From contig NC_064041.1 in NCBI RefSeq assembly GCF_932526225.1, positions 7,461,042 to 7,525,041 of the forward strand: DNA of 64,000 nucleotides. The letters run 5' to 3'. Under the pieces are notes generated by a model. That model did not search any database. It worked only from the letters and a program-made list of their open reading frames with translations, and was not told the DNA's origin. The position numbers were made by a program, and so were the translations under genes. The stretch is from Nematostella vectensis. Taxonomy: Eukaryota; Cnidaria; Anthozoa; Actiniaria; Edwardsiidae. Shown piece by piece: positions 43,266 to 55,000 of the stretch. How positions within the stretch are numbered: position 1 is the stretch's first letter; every line of letters begins with the position of its first letter.

Positions 43266-46237
43266 GTAATAATAATAATAATAATAATGATGATGATGAT
43301 GATGATGATAACAAGGCAGATCTAACAATAGCGAAGGAGACCTTAGTTCTAATCCAAGAAATGGTGGTAGCATAGTCCTCTCCTTTCTTCGTTGCTAAGA
43401 GTTCAGCTAGTCTGGCGTGATATGTGCTGCACTCGTTAGCCATACCTCCCGTAGAAGTGAACACCAATGGGGTAAAAGGAGCGTGTTCCACCTTCATGAC
43501 TCTACTTGCGAACATGCGCTTCTTCTCATTTTCATGCTGTCGGTATAGCTGTTCTGAGGATAGTTCTTGATAAGATTCTGCATTGGGGTGGCAAACCCGA
43601 ATATCAAAATATGCAGAACTTTGTCTTGCCCAAAAACCTCGTTCATGAATGTCCAGACGTGCGTCAGGGGCTTTGTTTGCTTCTCTCCCTAATTTGCGGT
43701 TGTTTTAGCAAACTCTGATAGCTTTGACACCTCTTTTACACATTCTTCCACTTTATCATTCACATACCTATATAATAATAACAACAACAACAACGACGAC
43801 AATAATAATAATAATAATGATGTTGATAATCACCATAGTGATTATTAATAGTAATGATGATGATGATGATTATCACCATTGTTATTGTGTTGATATTTGA
43901 TTGATTGTGGTGATGGTGGTTATGGTAAAGGTGTTAAAATTCAGTTATGTCGACAAACCAACCCATAAAAAGCTCCCCTAGCAGGGGTCTCTTTCCTCTC
44001 TATGTTCTCGGCGTTTGAAAGATTTCCTCGAGCAGGAAAGTTATAGGAATGCAGTAACAGGCGAATGGAGGTATTGGTTTGTTAATACTTGCATGGTTTT
44101 TTTTATATTATACTATTTTCCTTTCTTCTCTCTGTATAAAGAGACAGTGGGCGCGCCTGTGTTCTCCGATGTTGCTAGTGACGTCACCGCATACCAACAC
44201 GAAGATGTCACCCTGTCTTGCAACTCTGCCGGCGATCTGCCAATCACAACTTCTTGGTCACGTGACGACCAGGTGTTACAGACCAGTACCTCTCAGACAA
44301 ACCTGGCGCTGAGTAACGTGACATCCTTGCAGACTGGGCACTACAAGTGCACCGTGACAAACGCGCGTGGATCAAACTCAAGGATTGTCCATCTTCTCGT
44401 CAAAGGTAACACGTGAATTATGCCTGGTGCACACTGGTGACCTAACGACATAGGCGCGTGCACCCTTATGTTCATATGTTCAAGTGTGAATGGTTCGACT
44501 TTTTGACATAAGCCCAACATAACGACAGAAGAGAAAAAACATGTTTTTTCTTTTATTTCATTATGTCCATGTCGTTATGTCGGGCTTAAAAAAGTGCGCG
44601 CGCCCATGTCGTTATGTTACTTGTGTGCACTCTTACGTGCTTACGGCGATTTCGAGGATTAGACATTCAATACACGGGAGGCCTGTGGTTCAACACCAAA
44701 GAGAGATTCAAACCGACGTGTTTTGGCGGGAATGCTATGGAGTATTAAAATAAATTTTATAAAATGTTGCTGTCTTTTGTGTTCTGTTGTTTACTTGCTT
44801 CTGGTGGGAAAAGAAACGTTTTGAGGCCCTTTCTTGGTGCAAAACCGCAGACATTCCAAATATTTTTTACCGCGAAAATATCTATTATACACTTTTTCAA
44901 TTTTTAGCGCAAGGAACAGATGTCAAATGGCATGACTACTATAATTCATATTGTCATATTTCTTACCGTATGCAGTTTCCTAAGTTTATATGTAAACGCA
45001 AGAGTATACGCCATAGGTTAGTTTATACAAGTTCAAAAAATAGGCCGAGTGGTTATCAGCATCCAAATACTGAGGAGCTGCTTTTGAATATTGTGTTCTA
45101 ACATTAAAAACGCTCCTCACTTTACAGAGCCACTGAGCATGTGTTCTAACTACGTCACACTCGCGGACGATTCCCGCCTTTCCTCACGCGTGACCGCTAC
45201 GCTTCAAACCGATGACGTCAGCCTTAACGAGTCAAACTGGTACCTCCTTACTGGACAAACCGGTTACTACCGGCTTCCAGTGCGCGCCGTTCCCGAGGGT
45301 CGATGCGGCGCCACGTCATCTGGCTGGATGAATGGTGGGCACCCTAGCGTGCAAGACGGCGTCGTCAAGAGGACTGTCTGTTTCCATAGCAACGCAGAGG
45401 TGTGTCGCTACAGCGTGACGATCCTTGTGCGCAACTGCTTCGGATATCACGTGTACAGATTCAAGAAATTAGACGCCTCCTGGAACGCTCGGTACTGCGC
45501 TGAGAATTTCAATGAAGGTAAAGATAATATTTGATTGAAAATTTTTACACAGGCGCGTACACAGGGGGGTACACAGGGTGGCCGTGCTCCTCCTTTGGCG
45601 GCCAAAAAGTTGGTAATTTCTTATTAAGGAATCTTAAGAAATCTTCAAATACTATGCTTTTTCCATATGATACCTATGACTGCGCACCCCCCGTGGTACG
45701 CGCCTGTCTTAGTTACTTACTTGAATTAGCCGACGAAATAAGTCAACATCTTACTGAAATTATCAATGATTTGTCAAAATCAAATATGCAGGCTTTTTGT
45801 GTACCTGAATCTTACGTTATATAGAACGAGTAGGTTTAGTTCATTCTAAAAGAACAGGATATAGGACATATTAATAATAACAATAGCGAAATCATAGGGC
45901 ATTCTGTAGAGGTTGAGCTGACCCATTTAAATAACCTATGTAACCATAGAAATACTGTTTGTTTTAACAAAAAGGTGGGTTCGACAAGCCTGAAGTGCGT
46001 CTCTTCTCCAGTCCCCCTCTCGACTACGTCAATACCCAAGGAGACGGTCATATGACCCACAGAGAGTACCACGTGACAAGTGACTTCGCGTGCATGCAAT
46101 ATTGTATGCTACATCCGGGATGTCGCACTTTCAAATATGATGCCTCCCTGATGACTTGCATGCTCAGTAATTCCACTACCGATGACCAGACGATTCTGAG
46201 CCAGGCTGTGGTTTTTTACGGTCAGACTGGCACGTAG
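36217..46237 (+). CDS. Modular extracellular protein: F5/8C x3, Ig, D8C, PAN (5' end missing)
   Basis: Exons: 36217-36518, 37538-37676, 38060-38373, 39051-39195, 40618-40862, 41198-41263, 41989-42145, 44142-44405, 45128-45517, 45975-46237 (TAG). Phases agree at all nine junctions and every domain is flanked by phase-1 introns. Each of three F5/8C (discoidin) domains is split, its last exon carrying the RIRVRPVTW...ELYGC-type end. An I-set Ig follows (VTLSCNSAG...GHYKCTVTN). Next is a D8C (uromodulin-type) domain ([20 protein letters not shown]) with six of the usual eight cysteines. The PAN/apple-like end reads [17 protein letters not shown]. No membrane segment follows, so it is probably secreted for adhesion or recognition. 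The second F5/8C C-terminal exon has an in-frame TAG at 39078-39080. The first recognised exon needs a phase-1 partner upstream, not found. About 760 codons are visible. Confidence 0.85.
36800..37575. repeat. 75-bp minisatellite built on a 3' splice site
   Basis: Eleven diverged copies, mostly at 75-bp spacing. Each carries CCTTTCCAG or CTATCCAG followed by TTCCAGGGTAATAGCGATGG and TCGCATTATGAAGGGATG. The last copy is the true acceptor and first 35-40 coding bases of the F5/8C exon at 37538. One copy (37453) has lost the CAG. Because 75 is divisible by 3, a spurious minus-strand ORF runs through it. Confidence 0.9.
37780..37935. repeat. CAT/CGT and GCTATT microsatellites
   Basis: (CAT)n-(CGT)n-(CAT)n at 37780-37840, then TTGCTATTGCTATTG tracts to about 37935. 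They lie in an intron of the modular gene. Confidence 0.85.
39585..39762. mobile_element. MITE with GGATCTA inverted ends
   Basis: The left end GCAGCGGATCTACGAGG and right end AACTAGATCCGCCCCTG are inverted relatives. The internal sequence has poly-C and poly-T tracts and no ORF. It lies in an intron of the modular gene. Confidence 0.6.
40205..40550. repeat. Dispersed repeat, GAATAAGCGCC family
   Basis: Repeated CTCGAATAAGCGCC-type blocks on both edges. A short related piece lies at about 61336-61362. It occupies the intron upstream of the third F5/8C domain. Confidence 0.55.
41270..41550. repeat. CAT/ATC-rich simple repeat
   Basis: Imperfect ATCATCATT and TTTACATCATCA tracts in the intron between the exons ending 41263 and starting 41989. 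Confidence 0.75.
43190..43312. repeat. (AAT)n-(GAT)n microsatellite
   Basis: About 32 AAT triplets with one interruption, then eight GAT triplets. It produces poly-Asn/Asp, poly-Tyr and poly-Leu artificial ORFs. Confidence 0.95.
43303..43705 (-). pseudogene. Retroelement C-terminal fragment
   Basis: One minus-strand frame is open for about 130 codons: [20 protein letters not shown], then [36 protein letters not shown] and [20 protein letters not shown]. From memory this series resembles the C-terminal part of a retroelement polyprotein that is very common in anthozoan genomes; I cannot confirm the family here. It begins after an in-frame stop near 43710 and its coding end runs into the microsatellite. 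It lies in an intron of the modular gene on the opposite strand. Confidence 0.5.
43740..43920. repeat. AAT/GAT-rich simple repeat
   Basis: Imperfect AATAATAAC, AACAACGACG and GATGATGATG tracts upstream of the Ig exon. Confidence 0.7.
44425..44632. mobile_element. MITE, GTGCACAC-TIR family (copy 2, complete)
   Basis: The left end TGGTGCACACTGGTGACCTA and the right end (complement beginning AGTGCACACAAGTAACATAA) are inverted repeats. They continue through ACGACATAGGCGCG and the matching CGCGCCCATGTCGT. Length is about 208 bp with no ORF. It lies just after the Ig exon (ends 44405). Copy 1 at 7277 and a fragment at 34496-34535 are relatives. Confidence 0.85.
45548..45708. mobile_element. MITE, family Q (ACAGGCGCGTA ends)
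   Basis: The left end ACAGGCGCGTACACAGGGGG and the right end, ending TGGTACGCGCCTGT, are inverted repeats. The internal CCATATGATACCTATGACTG core is shared with other family Q copies. It lies in the intron between the D8C and PAN exons. Confidence 0.8.
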
Positions 46238-47213
46238 CTAGAGGTTGTCGTACGGGGAGAGGAGGGGGCGGTCGTGCATCATTCTCCTCTGGACAGCATC
46301 TTCTACTGAAGTCACCAAATCTGAGTTTCTGCATATAAATGTGCCCCCATCGCTCCACCCCCCATACCAAATCCTGGACACACATCTGTTGGGAGTTGTT
46401 TGAATAGTTTAAAGCGATCAGTCAGAAAGGTTTAGAGAAATTATGCATGTGTAGTAGAATTATTTATAACGTCAGCGAATGATCTGTACAGCGGGAGGTA
46501 GCGGATATTGATTCACCTTCCCGCTACTTCCCACAACTCCTTGTGGTGCGCGCGTGAAACCGAGGACAGGCGTCAAAATTGTAAACAAGATGGTAAGGTT
46601 TGTTTTTATCCTCGGTTTCACGCGCGGGTCGCAAAGAAATGTGGGAATAAAAGTGGGGAAGGTGAATTTATTTTGCATGTTTGTTCATGCTGTCATGCGC
46701 ACAATATCATCCTACAGTTTACACGTAAAAGAAAGCCTTATAATTATAATCATAGAAACAATAATCCAGCCTTTATAACTATAATCTTATGATTGTTTAT
46801 AAGAATAACAATGCATGCTGCTTCAACATAAAATAAAGAGAGACAAAAACACGATATTTGAAATATCTTTTTAGCAACAAAAAATTTAATTTGTTTAACC
46901 GTTGATTCGCCTTCCTGCCGGGGTACCACTGTGATTTTGTAATGGCTTTGCCGAAGGTCTCACGTTTGAACAGGTGAAAATTTAAAGAAAAGCAGATGAC
47001 AGATGTATCGGGTAAGCTGCTTTTCATTGGACGAAGTCATATTGTCTATGACATTCACTCTCTCTACATATTCATCGGCCTTTCACGACAACTATATCAA
47101 TAATGCAACAATTGGACGTTGAGGCAGATGTGTTTGGACCTCTCAAGCAGTATCTTTTTCCGAGACAGCTAGCACTCTAAAAAAAAGCAAATCTAACACT
47201 AACTCGGTAACAA
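46238..47213. other. Intergenic stretch between the modular gene and the GPCR pseudogene
   Basis: Contains the MITE at 46510-46672. Otherwise AT-rich sequence with no gene recognised. Confidence 0.5.
46510..46672. mobile_element. MITE, family R (complete)
   Basis: The left end TTCACCTTCCCGCTACTTCC and right end GGGGAAGGTGAATT are inverted repeats. Both arms continue through GCGCGCGTGAAACCGAGGA and its complement TCCTCGGTTTCACGCGCG. About 160 bp, no ORF. It is related to 16000-16107. Confidence 0.85.
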
Positions 47214-48183
47214 ATGAAGATTTTATCAAAAACTGATGCGAGATTCATTGAGCTACAAGTACAGCTTGCTTCTAGAGGGACAGCGCGTCTTCTAATCGAA
47301 ACTCTGGGTTATGGCTCACTAACATTAATGGGACTACTTGGCAACATTGTCGTCTTGAAGATCATACACAAGGTGATGGTAGAGTCATATATCTATTCCT
47401 CGGTGCATTAGCTGTTTCGGATATCTTACTACTAGGGGTTTCTGCTGTTTTGGGGCCCACTGTTTTGGCGATGGGGAAGTGGCCATTTTCTGATGATGTC
47501 TGTCAGTTCCAAGGGTTTTATTCGGTTTTTCTCGCTAGTGTCTCGTTACTTCTCTTGGCAGTCATGGCTGTCAATCGGTACTTCCGAGTGGTACGCACGA
47601 ACTATTATCGATTGCTGTTCACACCATTGCGTACAAAACTCTATATTTGTGGAACTTGGTTATTGGCTTCAGTCGCACCAGTTCAGTATCTTGCTAGCGG
47701 CGAGAGATATTCTTTCAGCCCAGGAAAGTGCTTTTGTTTCCAAAAATCGAGTAATCATCAACCAAGTACATTGTTTGCTTATGTGAACGTTTTCATCCCG
47801 ATGTGTGTCATAATATTCGCAGTCACCAAATCCAAGCTAACATACAACAAAACAATAATTCCTTGTCTCGACCAAACATCCAGGAAATCAAAGTCACACG
47901 TACTCTCTTCTTGACTGTCGTAGGATCCATGCTATGCTGGACGCCTGTGTTGGTAATCGATCTCATCGACATGGTGCTTGACAAGCTTTCCTTTCCTCGA
48001 GAAATGTATATTTTCTATTCCTGGCTTGTCACGATTTCCTCAGTAATAAATCCCTTCATATACGGCGTAATGAATCCTATGTTCCGAGAGGAATTCAAGA
48101 GGATTCTAAGAATAAAATGCAATTTTCCTCGCATAGAGCCAGTACAAGGTTTACAAGTTTCTGATCGGAATACAAACGAATGA
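47214..48183 (+). pseudogene. Rhodopsin-class GPCR with two frameshifts
   Basis: Intronless seven-transmembrane receptor read in three frames. TM1 has MGLLGNIVVLKII (GN motif, from ATG 47214). A frame change at about 47372 leads to TM2 (LGALAVSDILLLG) and TM3 ending AVNRYFRVV (an NRY version of DRY). TM4-TM5 (TWLLASVAPVQYL; YVNVFIPMCVIIFA) follow. A second change near 47825 leads to TM6 with MLCWTPVLVIDL (CWxP) and TM7 with SSVINPFIYGVMNP (NPxxY), then a short tail to the stop at 48183. All seven helices and key motifs remain, so the breaks are either recent or sequencing errors. The class A assignment is firm; the ligand is unknown. It lies 1 kb right of the modular gene. Confidence 0.8.
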
Positions 48184-48240
48184 AAAATCTCATTGACAGC
48201 GGTCGATAATGTGTAACAACTTTTGAAATATTTATTGCGC

Positions 48241-48570
48241 GTCAAGAGAATATGCCGGAATGTCTATCTGGCTGTCCGTCTGTCAAACAAGTCAAGAGAA
48301 TATGCAGGAATGTCTGTCTGGCTTTTCATCTGTCCAACAAGTCAAGAGAATATGCGGGAATGTATGTCTGGCTTACCGTCTGTCCATCAAGTCAAGAGAA
48401 TATGCGGGAATGTCTGGCTGGCTTTCCGTCCGTCCATCAAGTCAAGAGAATATGCGGGAATGTCTGTCTGGCTGTCCGTCCGTCCAACAAGTCAAGAGAA
48501 TATGCGGGAATGTCTGGCTGGCTTTCCGTCTGTCCAACAAGTCAAGAGATGCGGGAAGGTCTGTCTGGCT
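48241..48570. repeat. 50-bp minisatellite
   Basis: Seven copies at exact 50-bp spacing, starting GTCAAGAGAATATGCGGGAA then TGTCTGTCTGGCTGTCCGTC. The unit is not a multiple of 3, so three overlapping plus-strand ORFs open through it; none looks genuine. It follows the GPCR pseudogene by 57 bp. Confidence 0.95.
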
Positions 48571-49025
48571 GTCCGTTCCTCGCTCGGCAATCATAACAAT
48601 AGCCATACATTTTTTTTCAAAATTATTCTTAGATTTTTAGAAAAAAAATAAAACATGCAAACATGCAAACTTATAATACATGCAAATATATAACGCTATA
48701 AGTTTTAAAAAGTCAGTAAAATATCATCCTTGAACGGCCCAAATTTTGAATGGCAAACCGCTTCTGGCGCGCAGATAATTTTTAAGGGGGACAGGGGATG
48801 ACTGCCTTTTCGATACATTCTTTGTAATTAAGCCCCCTCTCCCTTTATCGTGATAAGTTTTGTCACCTCTGCTAAAGAGGTCAGTGGGATTTCATGAAGA
48901 CTTAAAAACATTTTTGAGGTTCCTTGTTTGGACTCCTGGAGGTTCAGGGAGAGACTTTGAGTATCTAATACCCCGGATGTCAACCCTTATCTTTGCATGC
49001 ATTGTTTTCCCCGGGTGTACATGCA
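48571..49025. other. Intergenic stretch, no gene seen
   Basis: Lies between the 50-bp array and the urease polyadenylation signal. No coding motif or repeat was found. Confidence 0.4.
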
Positions 49026-49031
49026 TTTATT
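49026..49031 (-). terminator. Urease polyadenylation signal AATAAA
   Basis: TTTATT on the plus strand, 33 nt past the urease stop codon at 49064. Position and sequence fit a cleavage signal. Confidence 0.6.
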
Positions 49032-49063
49032 ACATATTTGAGAAGCTCTGGCCCCGAGAACGC

Positions 49064-52000
49064 TTAGAACAGGAATACCCGCTGTGCCATGGGGATTGTT
49101 TTCGCGGGCTCGCATGTGATGTGTTCCTTCTTGTTTGGATCGCTCCTGTTCGCGATATGAACCTTGTAATTCTGTGGGTCCACTGAAAATAAAAATATAA
49201 AGCAAATGTCAAAATTACCAAACTCAAATTCCAGAACTTTTGTTACTTTATTCGTCGTTGTCATTACTATCCTCATTACGGAACAACGTAGATCACGATG
49301 GGTTGTATGCTGCAAATAAGGAACTAACCCCTTAATTCATCATGTCATATAAGATGGTTCCCTGATTTCATGATTCCTTGTATGAAAAACTATAAATAAA
49401 ACGCAAAATTAAAGTGCTCGATTCTATAATTGTTTGATCGTGAGACGTATTTGGCGTTTTACGTTGTTGCTTACCCTCGATTTCAGGACAAAACACAATA
49501 TTAATATTAATTATATACATACCGAGATTTACGTGCCAAAAACCATTGTGATAAAACTAGTCTCTTCGCGCTAGAGAGGCCAGCTGATTGGTCGTACGAT
49601 TTTTTCCACTTGTGTAAAACGCTGTATCGGCTTTCTGATTGAAACTTCTTGATGTGTCTCAGTTCGCTCATTGAGAGCAGCAAATCTATTGTCTTCCATT
49701 TTGAACGCTTTGTATTCAATTTTCACAGTAAAATTTCATTCTCTCGCTCAATGGAGCTCAAATAACATGCAAAATGAAAGGCTTTATATCTGAAAGTTCT
49801 TTTGACACAAAACAACGAGTGAATAAAAACTGTACAAAGAACTTTCCATGCTGTATTTTATTTATTATATACATACTGAGAAATTTATAATAAGCTTACA
49901 TAACATTTTATTAGACTTCGCTGTTCGACCGACGGTTCAGTTGAAGACAGACAGAAACTTACATTTAAATCAATCTGTCTCGCTAATGTCAGGCACGAGA
50001 CTGTGATGTTAGATAGCGTTTTACAGCCTTACATCTCGCTCCGTTTTTTCCTCCGTTTTTAAGACTTTCTACATTATGCTCTACGGTGTCATTGAGGGTA
50101 ACAAAACTATTGTCTTCCATTTTGAACGCTTTGTATTCAATTTTCACAGTAAAATTTGATTCTCTCGCTCAATGGAGCTCAAGAACAAAAGTAACATGCA
50201 AAATGAAATGTTTTATACCTGAAAGTTCTTTTCGCTCATTTAAAATCTCGGTTTGTATATAATAAATAAAGTCTTCACGGTTAGTTCGCTTATACGATAT
50301 TTGTTTACGAGTTGTGTAAAACAAACTCACTCACTCGCTGCGCTCGTTCGTTCGTGCGCTCACCAACCGTAAAATAACTTATAATTACATGGAGTCTAAA
50401 CACGCCTCGTCCCTTTTATAAGCATATGCCCCGCTTCCTTCTTATCTGGCCACACAACTAGCACGTGGATATACACCTGGTGAAGGACTTACCTGTTATT
50501 TCTGGCATGAAGTCGTTCAGTACCATACTACTCTTCTTAACGGACCGGCAACTGTAAAAAAAATAATTAAAAAAAATAGACAAGGCCTAGCATAGCCATT
50601 CCTTGAGTCGAGCCATTTGTGCAGCGTTCTTAGGATTGGCCGAGTCGCAGGAGTCATAGGTATCATATGGAAAAAGGATAGCATAGGACGATCCTTCGAT
50701 GTCCTTCGATATGAAATGATCCCACTTTTTGGTGCCCCACCCATATCAAGAAAATGTAGCCAAAAATTGTCGTTTTTGCCAAACGCGGTCACTTCCATAT
50801 AAGGGAACTTTACCGTCGAATCCGTTGTATCGCGACCCGCGTTTTCAAAACACGATTTGTTTTGGTTCTCTGTTCCGTCAGTAAAACCATTCTGAGCCAA
50901 TCAGAGTCTCGCTTTGTGCACTTCCCTGGCTATCCTCTGGACGAAAACCAGACAGTGTCGTGACAGAAAGCCAGGCATGGCGGAATAGAAAATCCCAAAA
51001 GACAAAAACAAATCGATAATTTACGGATTCGACAGTAAAGGAGTCGTATTTATATAATAAATATGATAAATGCCATTTTTCATGTGCACTTGTTTCAATA
51101 ACGCTGTTGAACAAAAAAACCCATCAATCAATCTTATATTGAAAACAGTCATTTTTCTAGTTCATTCGGTCTTTTCCACATTAGGACATAAAATACCACA
51201 TTTGGTGGTCCGCTTCAATCATTTTTTCGCTTTCTTGTCGCATTAGAACTGTGTACGTCGGGAATTCCCACGTAAACAGAAATAAGCAGAAATTAGTGTT
51301 TAATTTTGAAAACAGGCCCAAACTCCTATCTTTTAGAACATCACGCATCACAGGTTTCCCATGCGCTCGCCCCAGGCTCTTAAACACCATTAAAAAACGA
51401 CTGTTATTGATTGATATGAAACTAACTGACTCACCCTTTGATTGGCGCTATGGCTTTGTTGATGCCATATGACTCTGCTGTTTTGTTCTTGGCACACATC
51501 TAAAAAAAAAAAACTTTTTCCCCAAAAATCATAAAACGTTGAAAAAATTAGTGCCTTTCAAACCTGGCTAACGAAGATCACCGAGTTCCTGCCGACGGAT
51601 TTACCGAACGCTCCAAACATTGGCCGAGGTCTGACGGGCTCGGGAGTCGGTATCGATGCATTTGGATTACCTGAAAGACAGAAGGGAGTAGGAACGAGTA
51701 CTTTAGTGTCACTATCCTTATGGGAGCAGTATGAACAATTTACGGGAGATGGAATCCAAGTTGTTAAAAAAATGTCAATAGAAGTGTCTGTAAGCTGTTT
51801 TAATTGGATACTCTCGATAGATAAGCCTGGCTTGTACCTAGGTTTTAAACTTTTACCCATTTGCGCCCATGCGATTTGTCCGCCTTTTATGATTATTTCA
51901 GGCTTCGAGCCGAAGAAAGCTGGCTTCCACAATACAAGATCGGCCATTTTCCCGACCTGAAACGCACAATCGAACAAGAAGGGAAATCAAAGCCAAGTCT

Positions 52001-55000
52001 TGTGTCGCGTGCGATGCGTCTAGCGTGACGTACCATATATATAATCATTAATATATGTCATGGGATGATTAGTGATACGTCATATGTCATGCGGTGATTA
52101 ATGCCACGTCATATGCCATGTTATGATTAGTCACGTCATGTCATGTGATGATAAGTGTCACGTCATAAGCCATGTGATGATTACCATCACGTCATGTCAT
52201 GTGATGATCGATGTCACGTCACATGTCATGTTATGATAAGTGTCACGTCATATGTCATTTGATGATTTCATAAAGTGAACATTCAATCATCTAATCCATT
52301 CATTTTTTAATTATATATATTTATACCTGAACTGAACCAATCAGGTGTGCCATCCCATGAGCCAGTGCGGGATTGATTGTGTACTTGGCGATGTAGCGTC
52401 TTACTCGAAGGTTATCATTCTCGCCCTGAAAGAAATAAGCAGCGGCTAGATATTTCACAGACTGGGCTCGAAGCAATGCAGTCTGGGTAGTGCGGTTTAT
52501 CTTCTTGAATATAAAGGCCAATTACGCCGTTATTTTTCTATTTCAATCTAGTGAACAGGAATAGTTTCAAATAGATACGAAAATAGAATAGAATGCCATA
52601 CTTCAATCGGGTGGTTATTTTAAAGATTTCGTGCAAGACCGTTTACCCTGGGAATAGCCTGCGAAACAGGCCTCGAAAAGCGCCCCAGAAAAGCTCTCGG
52701 AAAAGCCGTTCTATCGGACATAGCGCGCGGCCAACCTTTCCCAGGTCTGCTTTTCCATCTTTCACGCAACTAGCGCTGTTGAACAGGATACCCTGGAAAA
52801 CAGTAACCTTTCAACATACTTAAACTTGACGACTTATCCTATAACATCTTTGCAACGCGCCACTAGAAGGTGGTACTATATTTGCTTTAAACTGGGCATA
52901 AACAATATTGAAGGGCTTTTAAAAAATGTAATAAAAAATGAGGGTACCGACCTTGTTTTCACAACAGAGGGGCGTAGAGTTGACGCGTTTTTACTGATCA
53001 CGCGAGGAAAAATCCCAACTCTTAGTTTTCAAAAAGAGTGCCTATAGTCTTTAGAAAATTAAGTTCTGTTTGTCCAGCTGCCAAAATCCGATCTCCTAAA
53101 CAATAACCCGTAGTAGCTAACGCTCAAAACAAATAAAATTTTAAGAGATCGCACTACACTCTTTTGCCACTATTTATACGGTCAGTATATTATTTTTTTC
53201 ATATATATATTACTATTTGAGGAAATAATAAATGGGGGTAACCGACTTTGTTTTTCTGTTAAAGCGATTTTAAGTAAAAAACGCGCACCTTATGCTTTGT
53301 TTTCTTACAACTGTGGCGCGCGCGCACTTATTACTGGAAAATTCGAACAAACAGCACGCGCCATTATGCGCAGTGTAATTCAAGGGAATTACCTTAAAAG
53401 GGGTATGAGTATTGCAAATGAATATAACCGATATGTAGTGATCTTTTTTATTACGGTCGGGTGTTGCCATTGACTACTACTATCACTAACTGACCTTTTC
53501 TTCTGACAGGCGCCCTCTGACTCTCTTCATCTTGTCAGCGGTTTGCCACGTTCGACAGATGACTTCCCCGACACGCCCCATCGCCTGGAATACAAGACAG
53601 TATAGTGAGACAACCCTAGAATGGACCTCCATAAAGGGGGCACTTTTCTGGACAAAGCTTTTGAGGAACCACCATAAACGGACCTATATTATAAAATTCA
53701 TCCCGACCGAGAATTTCCTAAAAAATATAACGATAAAAAGATATTACACTATATTATTCATATGACTTATTTTGCCTTTTATGGTCCTTTATGACCTTAT
53801 AGGTTGATAGCAGCATCCCCGTTTGTTTATCCAAATGTTGGATATACTCAAATGTATGCAGATTGAACGACATGATATAACAAAATCGAGCTTTTAAATC
53901 AGCGGTAAGCCTTGACTGAACTTGACACAGATTGATGGCTTTTTTTTACAAACTAGGCTTCGCACGGCAAAGAGGTCTACGAAGGTGTAGTCCTCCCGGG
54001 GGCGACAGAGCAAAAAAATGGCAAGTTTTCCCAAAATAAGGTCTGGTTAACTTCAGTAAGCTTGAATTTTTGCATAGAGGTTCCTTATGTTATGTAAACC
54101 AATATACCAAAAAGTATTTTTTCTAATGGATTCGTCTTCGAGGTATGAAGCTTGAAGTGCAATTTTCAAATGTTTAAATATGAATTCTCCTTGTTTTTAG
54201 GGAAAAGTCGGGCTCTGATCAGAAATTAAGCCAACTTTGCTCGCTAATATCTAAATTACATATCTTCTAAATTTCTTTAAAATTTGGAATTAAGCTTTTG
54301 GTCAGAGGAACTCCTTGTATGCAGAATCTTGAGCTTATATATTGAGAATTGGAAAATTTCATGTCATTTTCTTCCTCCGTCCCCGGGGGCCAGAGGAGGC
54401 TCGTCTTTACCTGTGAATCTGAGGATATGATACTTATGGCACCCATGTCGTGTAGGATGTCTTCGGCGGCAATGGTCTCTGCTCTGATTCGCGACTCAGC
54501 GAAAGCCACGTCCTCCTTCAAGTTTCTGGAGAGATAAATAGTCATGAATAGGGGACTGGCTCTATGAGATCACGTGACCTTTCTGGGTGGCAACTTCAAA
54601 ACAAAATAATCAAATAAATACATAAGAAATGACCGCCTGTCACACCAGAGAACGGCGAAAAAATATAATCTTTAATTAGAACTAAACCTTTCGGGAAAAA
54701 AAAGAATTCAGGCTTTTTTCGTAAGCGCTGAATAAGTTGATTTTTAATGCTGTTATTTTGCCCCTAAAAGCCTGATCGCGCGCTAGTTTGCCACCAAAAC
54801 AGCCATATGATCTCTAAGCACAGGTCCTATTAGCTAATGCGCTACCAGTAATTCCTATTGTTAGAGATCTCCAGATTTTAAAGGGGTAAAATATTCGTCA
54901 CTCGCTTATTTGACTCACTTACCTCTCTGCTCGCTTACCTACTTTTTCTTCCTTTTTTTACTTATTTTTCCTACTTCTTCTTAACTTACTTAACTTATGT

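Noticed and set aside
43103..43515. Poly-Asn, poly-Tyr and poly-Leu ORFs
   Set aside because: They are produced by the (AAT)n-(GAT)n microsatellite. Only the non-repeat part (43303-43705, minus) resembles protein.
48223..48651. Three overlapping ORFs of 114-142 codons
   Set aside because: They are the three frames of the 50-bp array.
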